Assembly (NCBI RefSeq): GCF_900129875.1
Contig: NZ_FQXC01000003.1
Location: forward strand, 186,001 to 250,000
DNA: 64,000 nt
Reading direction: 5' to 3'
From: Marivita hallyeonensis
GTDB lineage: Bacteria > Pseudomonadota > Alphaproteobacteria > Rhodobacterales > Rhodobacteraceae
The notes below the pieces were generated by a model that was not told where the DNA came from, did not search any database, and was given only the letters and a program-made list of their open reading frames with translations. Each line of letters starts with the position of its first letter. Position 1 is the first letter of the stretch. The translations under genes and the position numbers were made by a program. Shown piece by piece: positions 17,740 to 26,750 of this stretch.

Positions 17740-18528
17740 TCAGGCTTTCTTGTGTAGGCGGACGCGCAGGTCCAGAAGATCGGCCCAGGCCTCCCGCTTG
17801 GCCGCCGGGTTGCGCAACAGGTAGGCGGGGTGGAACATCGGCAGAACCGGACGGCCCGCGGCTTCGGTCCACTGCCCGCGCAGCCGCGTGATGCCGCGTT
17901 TGCCCAAAAGGGCCTGGCACGAGATGTTGCCCATCACGACCAGCACCTCGGGTTGCGCCAATTCAATGTGCCGCTTAAGAAACGGCAGCATCATCGCCAT
18001 TTCATCCGGCTTCGGATCGCGGTTCTGCGGCGGCCGCCATGGCAGGACATTGGTGATGTAGACCGCCTGCGCGCCGTCGCGGTCGCGGCCCATATCGATG
18101 GCCGCCAGCATCCGGTCCAGAAGTTGTCCGGCACGTCCGACAAACGGCTTCCCGATCCGATCTTCATCGCGTCCCGGCGCTTCACCGACGATCATCACGC
18201 GCGCACCGGCGACCCCATCACTGAAGACAAGGTTGCGCGCACCTTTCTGCAACTCGCAATGCGGATATGCGGCCATCGCCGCTTGCAATGCCGTCAAATC
18301 CTGTGCCTGCCGCGCGGCGCGTTCCGCCTCGGCCACCGGGTCCGTTCCAGCATCCACTGGCACGGGCACCGAGGGTGCCTGCACCCCAAGTGTGACCCCC
18401 GCTTTCGGGGGCGGTGCCGCTTGCTCAAACCGGTTGATCGGCGTCTCCGAGATGGTCTCGGTCACACCCATCTCAACCTGCCATTCAAGCGCGGCCCGCG
18501 CTGCATGCCAGTCAATCTGCGAATCCAT
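17740..18528 (-). CDS. Uracil-DNA glycosylase, family 4/5-like
   Basis: 262-residue base-excision repair enzyme that removes uracil from DNA. The catalytic motif [17 protein letters not shown] is at about 115-131 and the second motif HPAYLLR at 233-239. The first ~85 residues are a low-complexity Pro/Ala/Glu-rich extension. Only two cysteines exist (C91, C204), so the four-cysteine 4Fe-4S cluster of classical family-4 enzymes is not there; alphaproteobacterial relatives often look like this. Divergent from pyrB, upstream of moaB. Confidence 0.9.
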   Translation of the reverse strand: MDSQIDWHAARAALEWQVEMGVTETISETPINRFEQAAPPPKAGVTLGVQAPSVPVPVDAGTDPVAEAERAARQAQDLTALQAAMAAYPHCELQKGARNLVFSDGVAGARVMIVGEAPGRDEDRIGKPFVGRAGQLLDRMLAAIDMGRDRDGAQAVYITNVLPWRPPQNRDPKPDEMAMMLPFLKRHIELAQPEVLVVMGNISCQALLGKRGITRLRGQWTEAAGRPVLPMFHPAYLLRNPAAKREAWADLLDLRVRLHKKA

Positions 18529-18631
18529 ACAGATACCCTATCCCGCCAGAATGACGCGCAAAAGGGATCCTGTCTTGCCGCGGCGACAGCCAGTTTCTAT
18601 AAGCACCCGACGAGTCCGAAAAGGCCATGAG

Positions 18632-19594
18632 ATGCGTTTCGATCAACGACACCTTCTTGGGATCGAACCCCTCCGCCCGGACGAAATCACGACCCTTCTC
18701 GATCTGTCTGACCAATACGCCGACCGAAACCGCAAAAGGTCGCCCAGCACCGATGTGCTGGCAGGGATGACCCAGATCAATATGTTCTTCGAAAACTCCA
18801 CCCGAACCCAGGCCAGTTTCGAACTGGCCGGAAAACGACTGGGCGCGGATGTGATGAACATGGCGATGCAGGCCTCTTCGGTAAAGAAGGGCGAAACCCT
18901 GATCGACACGGCGCTGACGCTGAACGCGATGCGCCCCGATCTGCTGGTGGTGCGCCATCCGCACGCCGGGGCGGTCGATCTACTATCGCAAAAGGTGAAT
19001 TGCGCTGTCCTCAACGCAGGTGACGGCAAGCACGAACACCCGACACAAGCACTTTTGGATGCGCTGACGATCCGTCGCGAGAAAGGACGGCTGCACCGCC
19101 TGTCCATCGCCATTTGCGGTGATATCGCGCACAGCCGGGTTGCACGTTCGAACATCCTGCTGCTCGGCAAGATGGAAAACCGCGTGCGCCTGATCGGACC
19201 GCCAACGCTCATGCCATCCGGTATCGAAGAGTTCGGTGTCGAGGTGTTCGACGACATGCGTGAAGGTCTGAAAGATGTGGATGTGGTCATGATGCTGCGA
19301 CTGCAGAAAGAGCGCATGGACGGTGGCTTCATCCCTTCCGAAAGAGAATACTATCACCGCTACGGCTTGGATTCAGAGAAGCTCGGCCATGCCAAGGAAG
19401 ACGCGATCGTCATGCACCCCGGACCGATGAACCGGGGCGTCGAAATCGATGGCACTCTGGCCGACGACATCAACCGTTCAGTCATTCAGGAGCAGGTGGA
19501 AATGGGCGTCGCGGTGCGGATGGCAACGATGGATTTGCTGGCGCAGAACCTGAGAGAGCGGCGCACCCAGCATCCGGAAGGTGTTCTGGTATGA
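18632..19594 (+). CDS. pyrB: Aspartate carbamoyltransferase, catalytic chain
   Basis: 320-residue enzyme condensing carbamoyl phosphate and aspartate to carbamoyl aspartate, the committed step of pyrimidine synthesis. The carbamoyl-phosphate motif [12 protein letters not shown] is at about 51-62, [12 protein letters not shown] follows, and [10 protein letters not shown] lies near the end. The ATG at 18632 gives the standard N-terminus ([13 protein letters not shown]). No pyrI regulatory chain is present. First gene of an operon in which each start overlaps the previous stop, ending with plsY. The downstream pseudo-dihydroorotase suggests a class-A-like ATCase/PyrC assembly. Confidence 0.96.
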   Translation: MRFDQRHLLGIEPLRPDEITTLLDLSDQYADRNRKRSPSTDVLAGMTQINMFFENSTRTQASFELAGKRLGADVMNMAMQASSVKKGETLIDTALTLNAMRPDLLVVRHPHAGAVDLLSQKVNCAVLNAGDGKHEHPTQALLDALTIRREKGRLHRLSIAICGDIAHSRVARSNILLLGKMENRVRLIGPPTLMPSGIEEFGVEVFDDMREGLKDVDVVMMLRLQKERMDGGFIPSEREYYHRYGLDSEKLGHAKEDAIVMHPGPMNRGVEIDGTLADDINRSVIQEQVEMGVAVRMATMDLLAQNLRERRTQHPEGVLV

Positions 19595-20136
19595 GTGTGA
19601 CGATGCGCATCAAAAGCAGCGAACGGGGCGTGATCCGGGTCTTCCATATTGACTTGCCGAAAGAGGCGATTGAACGCTTCACCACTCAGGCCGGTACAGG
19701 CGAATGGCCGTTGCACTACGCACTGGGGGCCAAGGACCTGCGACCCGCCTTCGTCGAAGTGATCAACATCCGCGATCTGGGTGACATGACGCTGTCCGAG
19801 TATCTCGTCAACGCCCATGATGTGAGCGGCAAGGACTTCGATGCGATGCGGCAGCAATTGGACAGCCTACGCGGCTTCGCGCTCGTCCTGCCCTCCCAAG
19901 CGTTCAACCAGACGGAACAGGAGCTGACCATCGCTGCACCGTTGCGATGGATCGGCACATTCAATGAACCAAAACCCGCCAGCAGGGGCGCGCCGGTGCG
20001 CAGCGAGTCTGCAAAAGGCACCGGAAGCGGTCAGAAAGCCCCACCCCCGGCTGGCGGTGGATCGGCGTTCTGGTTCGTGATCGGTGCGATTGGCGTTCTG
20101 GTCTCAAGCATCATCCTCGCCAAACTCCTGATATGA
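19591..20136 (+). CDS. Unknown tail-anchored protein (orf181)
   Basis: 181 residues, no recognised domain. Residues 1-125 look like a soluble alpha/beta domain ([36 protein letters not shown]). A flexible Pro/Gly/Ser/Lys-rich linker runs from about 126 to 156, and one hydrophobic helix (about 158-180) ends the protein, so the topology is that of a tail-anchored inner-membrane protein with a cytosolic domain. It starts inside the pyrB stop (ATGA), implying that it is made in step with ATCase. From memory, similar genes sit at this position in other Rhodobacteraceae; function unknown. Confidence 0.85.
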   Translation: MSVTMRIKSSERGVIRVFHIDLPKEAIERFTTQAGTGEWPLHYALGAKDLRPAFVEVINIRDLGDMTLSEYLVNAHDVSGKDFDAMRQQLDSLRGFALVLPSQAFNQTEQELTIAAPLRWIGTFNEPKPASRGAPVRSESAKGTGSGQKAPPPAGGGSAFWFVIGAIGVLVSSIILAKLLI

Positions 20137-20177
20137 CCGCCTTGCCCGTAATCCCCATGATCACCAGCGCAACATGA
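20133..20177 (+). CDS. 14-codon linking ORF (possible translational relay)
   Basis: Fourteen codons ([14 protein letters not shown]) whose ATG overlaps the stop of orf181 and whose TGA overlaps the ATG of orf130, both as ATGA. It bridges the only gap in an otherwise overlapping operon. The peptide is hydrophobic and short; the likely role, if translated, is to carry terminating ribosomes to the next start. It may also be chance. Confidence 0.3.
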   Translation: MTALPVIPMITSAT

Positions 20178-20566
20178 CTGAGTTCCGCCCGGACAAAACC
20201 ACCTACATCCGCACGCATGCGGTGATGACGGCCGCAGCAATGGCTGGTGCAATGCTGGTGCTGTGGGCCATCGACAATCCACATATCTGGACGGGAGCCG
20301 TAGCCGGGTTCGCGGCGGTTGCAGTACGAGGCTGGTACATGCAATCCGAGATTATGGATGAAGTCTGGACCCTGGAATGCAACGCGTTGAAAGGGCCGTA
20401 TCAACGCTATGCCGCGCTTGGCGATATCGCGAAACTGCGCACGCTTGGCAGCGCAGTGCAGGTCATCACCGCGTCCGGTGACAAACATCTCATCAAATAC
20501 CAGCCCGATCCGAAAAGCGTCATCGCCACGATTGAATCGGCGCGGACCAGAAAGCAGACCGCATGA
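20174..20566 (+). CDS. Unknown membrane protein (orf130)
   Basis: 130 residues. Two closely spaced hydrophobic segments (about 17-34 and 38-54) are followed by a ~75-residue soluble part. The layout, with a beta-rich region and an end of the type KYQPDPKSVIATIESAR, recalls small bacterial PH-like membrane proteins, but I cannot confirm the fold. It begins inside the stop of the 14-codon ORF and its stop overlaps the start of the pseudo-dihydroorotase (ATGA). Function unknown; the position suggests that it belongs to a membrane-associated pyrimidine or phospholipid complex. Confidence 0.82.
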   Translation: MTEFRPDKTTYIRTHAVMTAAAMAGAMLVLWAIDNPHIWTGAVAGFAAVAVRGWYMQSEIMDEVWTLECNALKGPYQRYAALGDIAKLRTLGSAVQVITASGDKHLIKYQPDPKSVIATIESARTRKQTA

Positions 20567-21858
20567 CACGTCTCATCACCCACGCGCGGTTGATCGATCC
20601 CGAAGCCGGGACAGAGACGCTCGGTGCCGTTCTCGTGCGCAATGGCGTGATTGCCGAAGTTTTCGATCATCCGGATCCACAAATCGGAACTGACACTGTC
20701 CCTCAAGACGCCCGGCGTGATGCAGGCGGCAAATGCCTCGCACCCGGGATCGTGGATATCGGTGTGAAGATTTGCGAACCCGGTGAGCGTCATAAGGAAA
20801 GCTACGGGTCTGCAGGGCAGGCTGCCGCGGCGGGGGGCGTGACCACCATCGTGACACGCCCCGACACGACGCCTGCAATCGACACGCCTGAAACGCTCGA
20901 ATTCGTCCGCCGCCGCGCCAACGAGGCCGCGCCGGTGCATGTCTTGCCGATGGCGGCGCTCACCAAAGGCCGTGACGGGCACGAGATGACCGAGATCGGC
21001 TTTTTGATGGATGCAGGTGCCGTGGCCTTCACTGATTGCGACCGCGTTGTGCAGAACACGAAGGTGCTGAGCCGCGCCATGACCTACGCCCGCGCCTTGG
21101 GAGCGTTGGTGGTTGGCCATCCGCAGGAACCTAACCTGTCGGCCGGCGCCGCCACAACTTCGGGCAAGTTCGCATCACTCAGAGGTCTGCCCGCCGTGTC
21201 GCCGATGGCCGAACGCATGGGCCTCGACCGCGAAATTGCGCTCGTCGAAATGACAGGCGCGCGCTACCACGCCGACCAGATCACGACGACCCGCGCCTTG
21301 CCCGCGCTGGCACGCGCCAAGCGCAATGGCTTCGATGTCACCGCCGGCGTATCGATGCACCACCTGACATTGAATGAATTTGACGTTGCCGATTACCGCA
21401 CCTTCTTCAAGGTCAAGCCACCACTACGTTCCGAAGACGACCGCCAGGCTGTCGTAGAAGCCGTGAAGACCGGGCTGATCGACGTGATCGGCTCATTCCA
21501 CACCCCACAGGACGAAGAAAGCAAACGCCTGCCCTTCGAGGAAGCCGCCAGCGGTGCCGTCGGTCTTGAAACGATGCTGCCCGTGTTGATGCGCCTCTAC
21601 CATTCCAGCGATCTCGACCTGCCAACGCTGTTCCGCGCCCTGTCCCTCAATCCCGCAAAACGCCTCGGTCTCGACTGCGGACGGCTCGCCAAAGGCGCGC
21701 CCGCCGATCTGGTTCTGTTCGATCCGGACAAACCTGTGATCCTCGACCGGTTCAAGCTGATGTCAAAGTCAAAGAACACGCCCTTTGACGGCGCGCGGCT
21801 TCAGGGTAAAGTTCTTGAGACCTTCGTCAGCGGAACCTCGGTCTACCGGAGCACCTGA
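20563..21858 (+). CDS. pyrC: Dihydroorotase-like protein, probably catalytically inactive (PyrC')
   Basis: 431-residue amidohydrolase-fold protein. The usual metal motif D-x-H-x-H is DIGVK at 65-69, so both histidines are gone. The catalytic aspartate region, normally TDHAPH, reads SFHTPQ at 311-316, and the H-x-x-H region reads YHADQ at 235-239, losing the second histidine. H186 and D158 are kept. This matches inactive PyrC'/PyrX partners that, in Pseudomonas, complex with ATCase for structural reasons. An active dihydroorotase must be encoded elsewhere. It starts in the orf130 stop and shares one base with plsY. Confidence 0.88.
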   Translation: MTRLITHARLIDPEAGTETLGAVLVRNGVIAEVFDHPDPQIGTDTVPQDARRDAGGKCLAPGIVDIGVKICEPGERHKESYGSAGQAAAAGGVTTIVTRPDTTPAIDTPETLEFVRRRANEAAPVHVLPMAALTKGRDGHEMTEIGFLMDAGAVAFTDCDRVVQNTKVLSRAMTYARALGALVVGHPQEPNLSAGAATTSGKFASLRGLPAVSPMAERMGLDREIALVEMTGARYHADQITTTRALPALARAKRNGFDVTAGVSMHHLTLNEFDVADYRTFFKVKPPLRSEDDRQAVVEAVKTGLIDVIGSFHTPQDEESKRLPFEEAASGAVGLETMLPVLMRLYHSSDLDLPTLFRALSLNPAKRLGLDCGRLAKGAPADLVLFDPDKPVILDRFKLMSKSKNTPFDGARLQGKVLETFVSGTSVYRST

Positions 21859-22469
21859 TGCCAGCGATCGAATCGAGCCTTGCTGTTCTCGCCCTATGGG
21901 CCATCGTCGGCTACCTGCTTGGCTCCATTCCGTTCGGCCTGCTTCTCACCAAGGCAATGGGGCTCGGAAATCTCCGCGAAATCGGTTCCGGCAACATCGG
22001 CGCGACCAATGTCCTGCGCACAGGCAACAAATCCGCCGCAGCGGCAACGCTGCTACTGGATGGCGCAAAGGGTGCCGTGGCCGTGCTCCTTGCCCGCGCG
22101 ATGGCCGGAGAAGATGCGGCACAGATCGCGGCACTGGCCGCGTTCCTTGGCCATTGCTTCCCGGTCTGGCTGGGGTTCAAAGGCGGCAAAGGTGTCGCGA
22201 CCTTCCTTGGTCTGTTGCTGGCACTGGCATGGCCGGTTGGCCTTCTGGCCTGCGCCACGTGGCTCGCGACCGCCGTTATCAGCCGGATATCAAGCCTCTC
22301 CGCCCTCGTCGCCGCGTCATGGTCCGTGCTTTGGTGCCTGCTTGTCGGACAGGGTCAGATCTTTGTCCTGACACTGATCCTCGCGGGCCTCATCATCTGG
22401 CGGCACCGTGAAAACCTCGCCCGGCTCAAGGCCGGGACCGAACCCCGGATCGGTGGCTCGAAGGCCTGA
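21858..22469 (+). CDS. plsY: Glycerol-3-phosphate acyltransferase PlsY
   Basis: 203-residue integral-membrane enzyme that moves the acyl group from acyl-phosphate to sn-glycerol-3-phosphate, the first step of phosphatidic acid synthesis with PlsX. The three conserved loops are present: [26 protein letters not shown] and [10 protein letters not shown]. It begins at the last base of the pyrC' stop (TGATG), tying phospholipid entry to the pyrimidine operon. Confidence 0.96.
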   Translation: MPAIESSLAVLALWAIVGYLLGSIPFGLLLTKAMGLGNLREIGSGNIGATNVLRTGNKSAAAATLLLDGAKGAVAVLLARAMAGEDAAQIAALAAFLGHCFPVWLGFKGGKGVATFLGLLLALAWPVGLLACATWLATAVISRISSLSALVAASWSVLWCLLVGQGQIFVLTLILAGLIIWRHRENLARLKAGTEPRIGGSKA

Positions 22470-22550
22470 GCCGACTGCAAAGGTCGCTTTTGGAATGACA
22501 GCTCAGCGGCTTTTCCAAATACTGGCATCACGCCAGAGACGGAACCGCCG

Positions 22551-24587
22551 ATGTCGAACGATCCCCTGCTCCAGCCATACCAGCTCAAACACCTGACGCT
22601 GAAAAACCGGATCATGACCACCGCGCATGAACCGGCCTATCCCGAAGACGGGATGCCAAAGGACCGCTACATCGCCTACCATGCCGAACGTGCAAAAGGT
22701 GGGATTGCCATGGCGATGACGGCCGGGTCGGCGTCGGTCTCCAAAGACAGCCCACCCGCGTTCAACAATGTCCTGGCCTATGACGACAAGGTCGTGCCTT
22801 GGATCAGACGGCTGACCGATGCGCTGCACGAACATGGTTGCGCGGCGATGATTCAGCTGACCCATCTGGGCCGCAGGACCACGTGGAACACTGGCGACTG
22901 GCTGCCATCGATCTCGTCCTCCAAACACCGCGAACCGGCGCACAAGGCCTTCCCGAAACTGGCCGAGGATTGGGACATCGCGCGCGTGATCGCCGACTTC
23001 GCCGATGCCGCCGAGCGGATGAAGGAAGGCGGCATGGATGGCATCGAGTTGGAGGTCTACGGCCACCTCCTCGACCAGTTCTGGTCGCCCCTGACCAATG
23101 ACCTCGACGGGCCGTACGGCAATGCAAGCCTAGAGACCCGCATGAAATTGCCGCTCGACGTGCTTGCGGCAATCCGCAAGAGGGTCGGTGACCATTTCAT
23201 CGTTGGCATCCGGTTCACCGCCGACGAGACTGAGCCGGGCGGGATCACCCCCGACCTCGGCCTGCAAATGGCGCAGATCGTGGCCAACACCGGCCAATGC
23301 GATTTCCTCAATGTGATCCGTGGCCGCGTCCACACCGACCCGGCACTGACCAACGTGATCCCGGTGCAAGGCATGAAAAGCGCGCCGCATCTTGATTTCG
23401 CGGGTTCTGTCCGCGCCGCTACCGGCATGCCCACCTTCCACGCTGCGCGCATCTCCGACGTTGCAACCGCCCGCCACGCGGTCGAGGCCGGGCTTCTCGA
23501 CATGGTCGGCATGACCCGCGCGCATATGGCGGACCCACACATTATCGCAAAGATCACGGAAGGCCGCGAACACGACATTCGCCCCTGCGTCGGCGCGACC
23601 TACTGCCTTGACCGCATCTACCAGGCGGGTGAAGCGCTTTGCATCCACAATGCCGCGACAGGCCGCGAACGCGAGATGCCGCATGTGATCACGCCCGCTG
23701 CAGAGCGCCGAAAAGTCGTGATTGTTGGCGCAGGTCCCGGTGGTCTCGAGGCAGCGCGCGTCGCGGCGGAACGGGGGCATGACGTCACCGTCTTCGAAGC
23801 CCAACCCGATCCCGGCGGGCAGGTGCGGCTGACTGCCCAGAACCACCGACGGCGCGAGATGATCGGCATCATCGACTGGCGTATGGCCCAATGCGCAGCC
23901 CGAGACGTGGCCTTTCACTTCAACACTTGGGCTGAAACCGACGACGTGACCGCACTCGGGCCGGACGTTGTCGTCATCGCCACCGGTGGCCTGCCAAACC
24001 TCGAACTCTTCGAAAGCGGCACAGACACCCAGCACGTCATCTCGAGCTGGGACCTCATCTCAGGCGTCGTGACACCTGCGGAACGCGTGCTGATCTACGA
24101 CGAAACCGGCGACCATGCCGGGATGCAAGCTGCGGAAGTTGCCGCACATGCGGGCGCGCAGGTCGAGATCATGACCCCCGACCGCACCTTCGCACCGGAT
24201 GTCATGGGCATGAACCTGACCCCCTACATGCGCAGCCTGCAGGACAAGGACGTGACGTTCACGGTGACCCGTCGCCTGATGGCTGTCGCACGCAACGGCA
24301 ACAGCCTCACCGCCACGATCGGGACCGATTACAGCGACCACCGCTACGAGAAAGAGTACGACCAGATCGTTGTGAACTACGGCACGATGCCGCTCGACGA
24401 TCTCTATTTCGCCCTCAAACCGCTGAGCGGGAACAGGGGCGTGGTCGACTACGAGGCCCTCATCGCAGGCCGCCCCCAACAGCGACCGGAAAGCGGGTTT
24501 CAACTCTTTCGCATCGGCGACGCGGTCTCCTCCCGCAACACCCATGCGGCAATCTACGACGCGCTTCGCTTGATGAAGGACCTGTAG
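22551..24587 (+). CDS. Old-yellow-enzyme / FAD fusion demethylase (DgcA/StcD-like)
   Basis: 678 residues of the trimethylamine dehydrogenase / 2,4-dienoyl-CoA reductase architecture: an FMN TIM barrel (1-340), a Cys motif, then an FAD/NAD(P) domain with GAGPGG at 393-398. The Fe-S motif has three cysteines, C346, C352 and C364; the fourth position is alanine (CVGATYC). From memory, the sequence is closest to enzymes annotated as N-methylproline (stachydrine) demethylase or dimethylglycine demethylase subunit DgcA, so oxidative N-demethylation releasing formaldehyde is the best guess. It follows plsY after 81 bp and may have its own promoter. Confidence 0.88.
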   Translation: MSNDPLLQPYQLKHLTLKNRIMTTAHEPAYPEDGMPKDRYIAYHAERAKGGIAMAMTAGSASVSKDSPPAFNNVLAYDDKVVPWIRRLTDALHEHGCAAMIQLTHLGRRTTWNTGDWLPSISSSKHREPAHKAFPKLAEDWDIARVIADFADAAERMKEGGMDGIELEVYGHLLDQFWSPLTNDLDGPYGNASLETRMKLPLDVLAAIRKRVGDHFIVGIRFTADETEPGGITPDLGLQMAQIVANTGQCDFLNVIRGRVHTDPALTNVIPVQGMKSAPHLDFAGSVRAATGMPTFHAARISDVATARHAVEAGLLDMVGMTRAHMADPHIIAKITEGREHDIRPCVGATYCLDRIYQAGEALCIHNAATGREREMPHVITPAAERRKVVIVGAGPGGLEAARVAAERGHDVTVFEAQPDPGGQVRLTAQNHRRREMIGIIDWRMAQCAARDVAFHFNTWAETDDVTALGPDVVVIATGGLPNLELFESGTDTQHVISSWDLISGVVTPAERVLIYDETGDHAGMQAAEVAAHAGAQVEIMTPDRTFAPDVMGMNLTPYMRSLQDKDVTFTVTRRLMAVARNGNSLTATIGTDYSDHRYEKEYDQIVVNYGTMPLDDLYFALKPLSGNRGVVDYEALIAGRPQQRPESGFQLFRIGDAVSSRNTHAAIYDALRLMKDL

Positions 24588-24780
24588 ACCGGATTGCCAA
24601 GTCGAAAACGCCCGGCTAGGCTTCACCCAGCCTATCCATGTGCGGCTAGGGTTCCGTTGCGCACGCGCAAGCTGGTCCAAGCGCCGATATGAGCCACGCA
24701 CAGGCAGACACCCGAGGGCGAAAACACCAGAGGGGATGGACAGGGCGTGAACACGCTCGTCTGTATCAAAGGTCTGCCCA
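24588..24780 (+). other. Intergenic region without a gene
   Basis: 193 bp between the demethylase and the EamA transporter. A short hairpin TAGGCT-TCACCC-AGCCTA follows the demethylase stop but lacks a T-run. No convincing small ORF or RNA gene is seen. Confidence 0.5.
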
Positions 24781-25638
24781 ATGCCCCTTTCCGGTTTTCT
24801 CCTCGTCCTCGCCGCCGCGTTTTGCCACGCCACATGGAACGTGTGCGTCAAACGCATCAGCGGCGGGCCAGAGCTGATCTGGCTCTTCTCGCTGATCTCC
24901 GTGATCCTCTATTTACCTGTAGCGCTCTGGATCATCGTCACTGAAGACCCCATCTTCGGTCCGCCCCAGATTCTCTTCACCGCTGGCAGCGCCGTCCTGC
25001 ACCTTGGTTATTTCCTGCTTTTGCAAACCGGTTACCGCAAGGGCGACCTGTCGCTCGTCTACCCCATAGCTCGGGCCACTGGGCCGCTGCTCTCCACGTC
25101 CTTCGCGGTGATGTTCCTCGGCGAACACGTCACGCTTCAGATGGCCGTCGCGGCCGCCATCATCATCGGCGGCGTGTTGATGTTGTCAGGCGGCGTCAAA
25201 CCGGGTGCCACAAAAGTCCCGGCGTCACTCGGTTTCGGCCTCGGCGCTGGCGCTCTGATCGGCAGCTATACGGCGTGGGACGCATACACCGTTGCAACCC
25301 TCTTGGTGCCGCCGCTCTTGCTGGATTATGCGTCATCCGTCGGGCGCGTCGTGCTTTTGTCACCCTACGCGCACAGACACAAAGCCAAGATCACGATGCA
25401 CTGGACACACCACCGGCTCGCCGTGATCACCATCGCGGTGTTCAACCCGCTCGCGTACATTCTGGTGCTCTATGCCCTGACTTTCACTCCTGTCTCCTAC
25501 GTCGCCCCGACGCGTGAAATAAGCGTTGTCCTAACCGTACTGGCAGGAAGTCTACTCCTCGGCGAAGGTCACCTCAAACACCGGCTGATTTGGGCGTGCG
25601 TCATCCTCGCTGGAACAACGCTTCTTGTACTCGGATAG
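24781..25638 (+). CDS. EamA-family (DMT) transporter
   Basis: 285-residue, ~10-helix permease of the drug/metabolite superfamily with two EamA halves. The first begins FCHATWNVCVKRISGG, the second TAWDAYTVATLLVPP. The GDLSLVYPIARATGPLLS segment and the late APTREISVVLTVLAGSLLLGE are characteristic. Such proteins usually export amino acids or small metabolites; the substrate is unknown. A weak AAAGG lies upstream of the ATG. It ends just before the double-hairpin repeat. Confidence 0.88.
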   Translation: MPLSGFLLVLAAAFCHATWNVCVKRISGGPELIWLFSLISVILYLPVALWIIVTEDPIFGPPQILFTAGSAVLHLGYFLLLQTGYRKGDLSLVYPIARATGPLLSTSFAVMFLGEHVTLQMAVAAAIIIGGVLMLSGGVKPGATKVPASLGFGLGAGALIGSYTAWDAYTVATLLVPPLLLDYASSVGRVVLLSPYAHRHKAKITMHWTHHRLAVITIAVFNPLAYILVLYALTFTPVSYVAPTREISVVLTVLAGSLLLGEGHLKHRLIWACVILAGTTLLVLG

Positions 25639-25644
25639 CGGTAC

Positions 25645-25728
25645 TTCTTCCGGCCCCAAATATCCCGGAGGGGTCTGGGGAGGCAGCGCCTCCCCAGCGT
25701 GTCGGATTGGCGATAGCCAATTCGAAAC
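25645..25728. repeat. Dispersed ~83-bp double-hairpin repeat, copy 1 (bidirectional terminator)
   Basis: The 84-bp unit holds a perfect 10-bp stem CTGGGGAGGC-AGC-GCCTCCCCAG (25675-25697) and a second hairpin CGGATTGGC / GCCAATTCG around GATA (one G-T pair). It fills the gap between the convergent EamA gene and msrA, ending on the msrA stop codon. A copy differing only by a substitution or two and a 1-bp indel is at 38794. Confidence 0.8.
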
Positions 25729-26234
25729 TATTCCGCCGCGTCGCGCTTCGGCAAAACCCAATCAGGACGCGGGAAATGGCAGGTGTAGCCGTTTGGAAAC
25801 CGCTCCAGATAGTCCTGATGCTCCGGCTCCGCATCCCAGAAATCGCCCACTGGCTCGACTTCGGTCACAACCTTGCCCGGCCAGATGCCCGAAGCGTTCA
25901 CATCGGCAATCGTATCCTCGGCACAGGCCTTCTGATCCTCATCAACATAGTAAATCGCCGACCGATAAGACATTCCCCGGTCGTTCCCCTGCCGATTCAA
26001 CGTGGTGGGATCGTGGATCTGAAAGAAGAACTCCAGGAGCTTGCGATACGAGATCACGTCAGGATCGAAGATGATCTCGATCCCCTCCGCATGCGTCCCG
26101 TGGTTGCGATAGGTCGCGTTCGGCACGTCGCCGCCCGTATAGCCCACCCGCGTGGACGTCACACCGGGCAGCTTTCGGATCAAATCCTGCATCCCCCAGA
26201 AACAGCCCCCCGCCAAAACAGCGCGTTCAGTCAT
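25728..26234 (-). CDS. msrA: Peptide-methionine (S)-S-oxide reductase MsrA
   Basis: 168-residue repair enzyme reducing the S-epimer of methionine sulfoxide in proteins or free. The active-site GCFWG gives C11 as catalytic cysteine, with VGYTGG and [11 protein letters not shown] further on. Its start overlaps the msrB stop by 4 bp, giving the usual msrB-msrA pair. Its stop codon forms the border of the 25645 repeat. Confidence 0.97.
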   Translation of the reverse strand: MTERAVLAGGCFWGMQDLIRKLPGVTSTRVGYTGGDVPNATYRNHGTHAEGIEIIFDPDVISYRKLLEFFFQIHDPTTLNRQGNDRGMSYRSAIYYVDEDQKACAEDTIADVNASGIWPGKVVTEVEPVGDFWDAEPEHQDYLERFPNGYTCHFPRPDWVLPKRDAAE

Positions 26235-26680
26235 GCCACGTCCTCCACTTGGTCCAGATAATCGCCATAACCCTCGGCCTCCATGTCATCGCGATGGATG
26301 AAGCGCAGGCTGGCGGAATTGATGCAATAGCGCAGACCACCCCGGTCTTGCGGGCCGTCCGGGAACACATGCCCAAGATGGCTGTCCCCGTGGGTCGAGC
26401 GCACTTCGGTGCGGATCATCCCGTGGCTCAGATCGCGCAATTCGTTGACATGCGCCGGTTCGATCGGCTTCGTGAAGCTCGGCCACCCGCATCCCGACTC
26501 GTATTTGTCTGCCGACGCGAACAATGGCTCACCGCTCACGACGTCGACGTAAATCCCGGGTTCCTTGTTATCGAGGTATTCCCCGGTGCCGGGCCGTTCC
26601 GTCCCGCTTTCCTGCGTGACGTAGAACTGCTCGGGCGTCAGCGTTGCGATGACGTCGGGGTTCTTCTCATATTTGGCCAT
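26231..26680 (-). CDS. msrB: Peptide-methionine (R)-S-oxide reductase MsrB
   Basis: 149-residue partner of MsrA for the R-epimer. Conserved blocks are [37 protein letters not shown] and [12 protein letters not shown], the last holding the catalytic cysteine. The two CxxC pairs that hold zinc in some members are missing, which is normal for this subgroup. A strong AGGAGGTG precedes the ATG. Confidence 0.97.
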   Translation of the reverse strand: MAKYEKNPDVIATLTPEQFYVTQESGTERPGTGEYLDNKEPGIYVDVVSGEPLFASADKYESGCGWPSFTKPIEPAHVNELRDLSHGMIRTEVRSTHGDSHLGHVFPDGPQDRGGLRYCINSASLRFIHRDDMEAEGYGDYLDQVEDVA

Positions 26681-26750
26681 GAGGCACCTCCTATTCCTAT
26701 CTCGATCCTATAGATGGCGCGCGCAGCAGCAACTCCAACCCTTGTTACAC

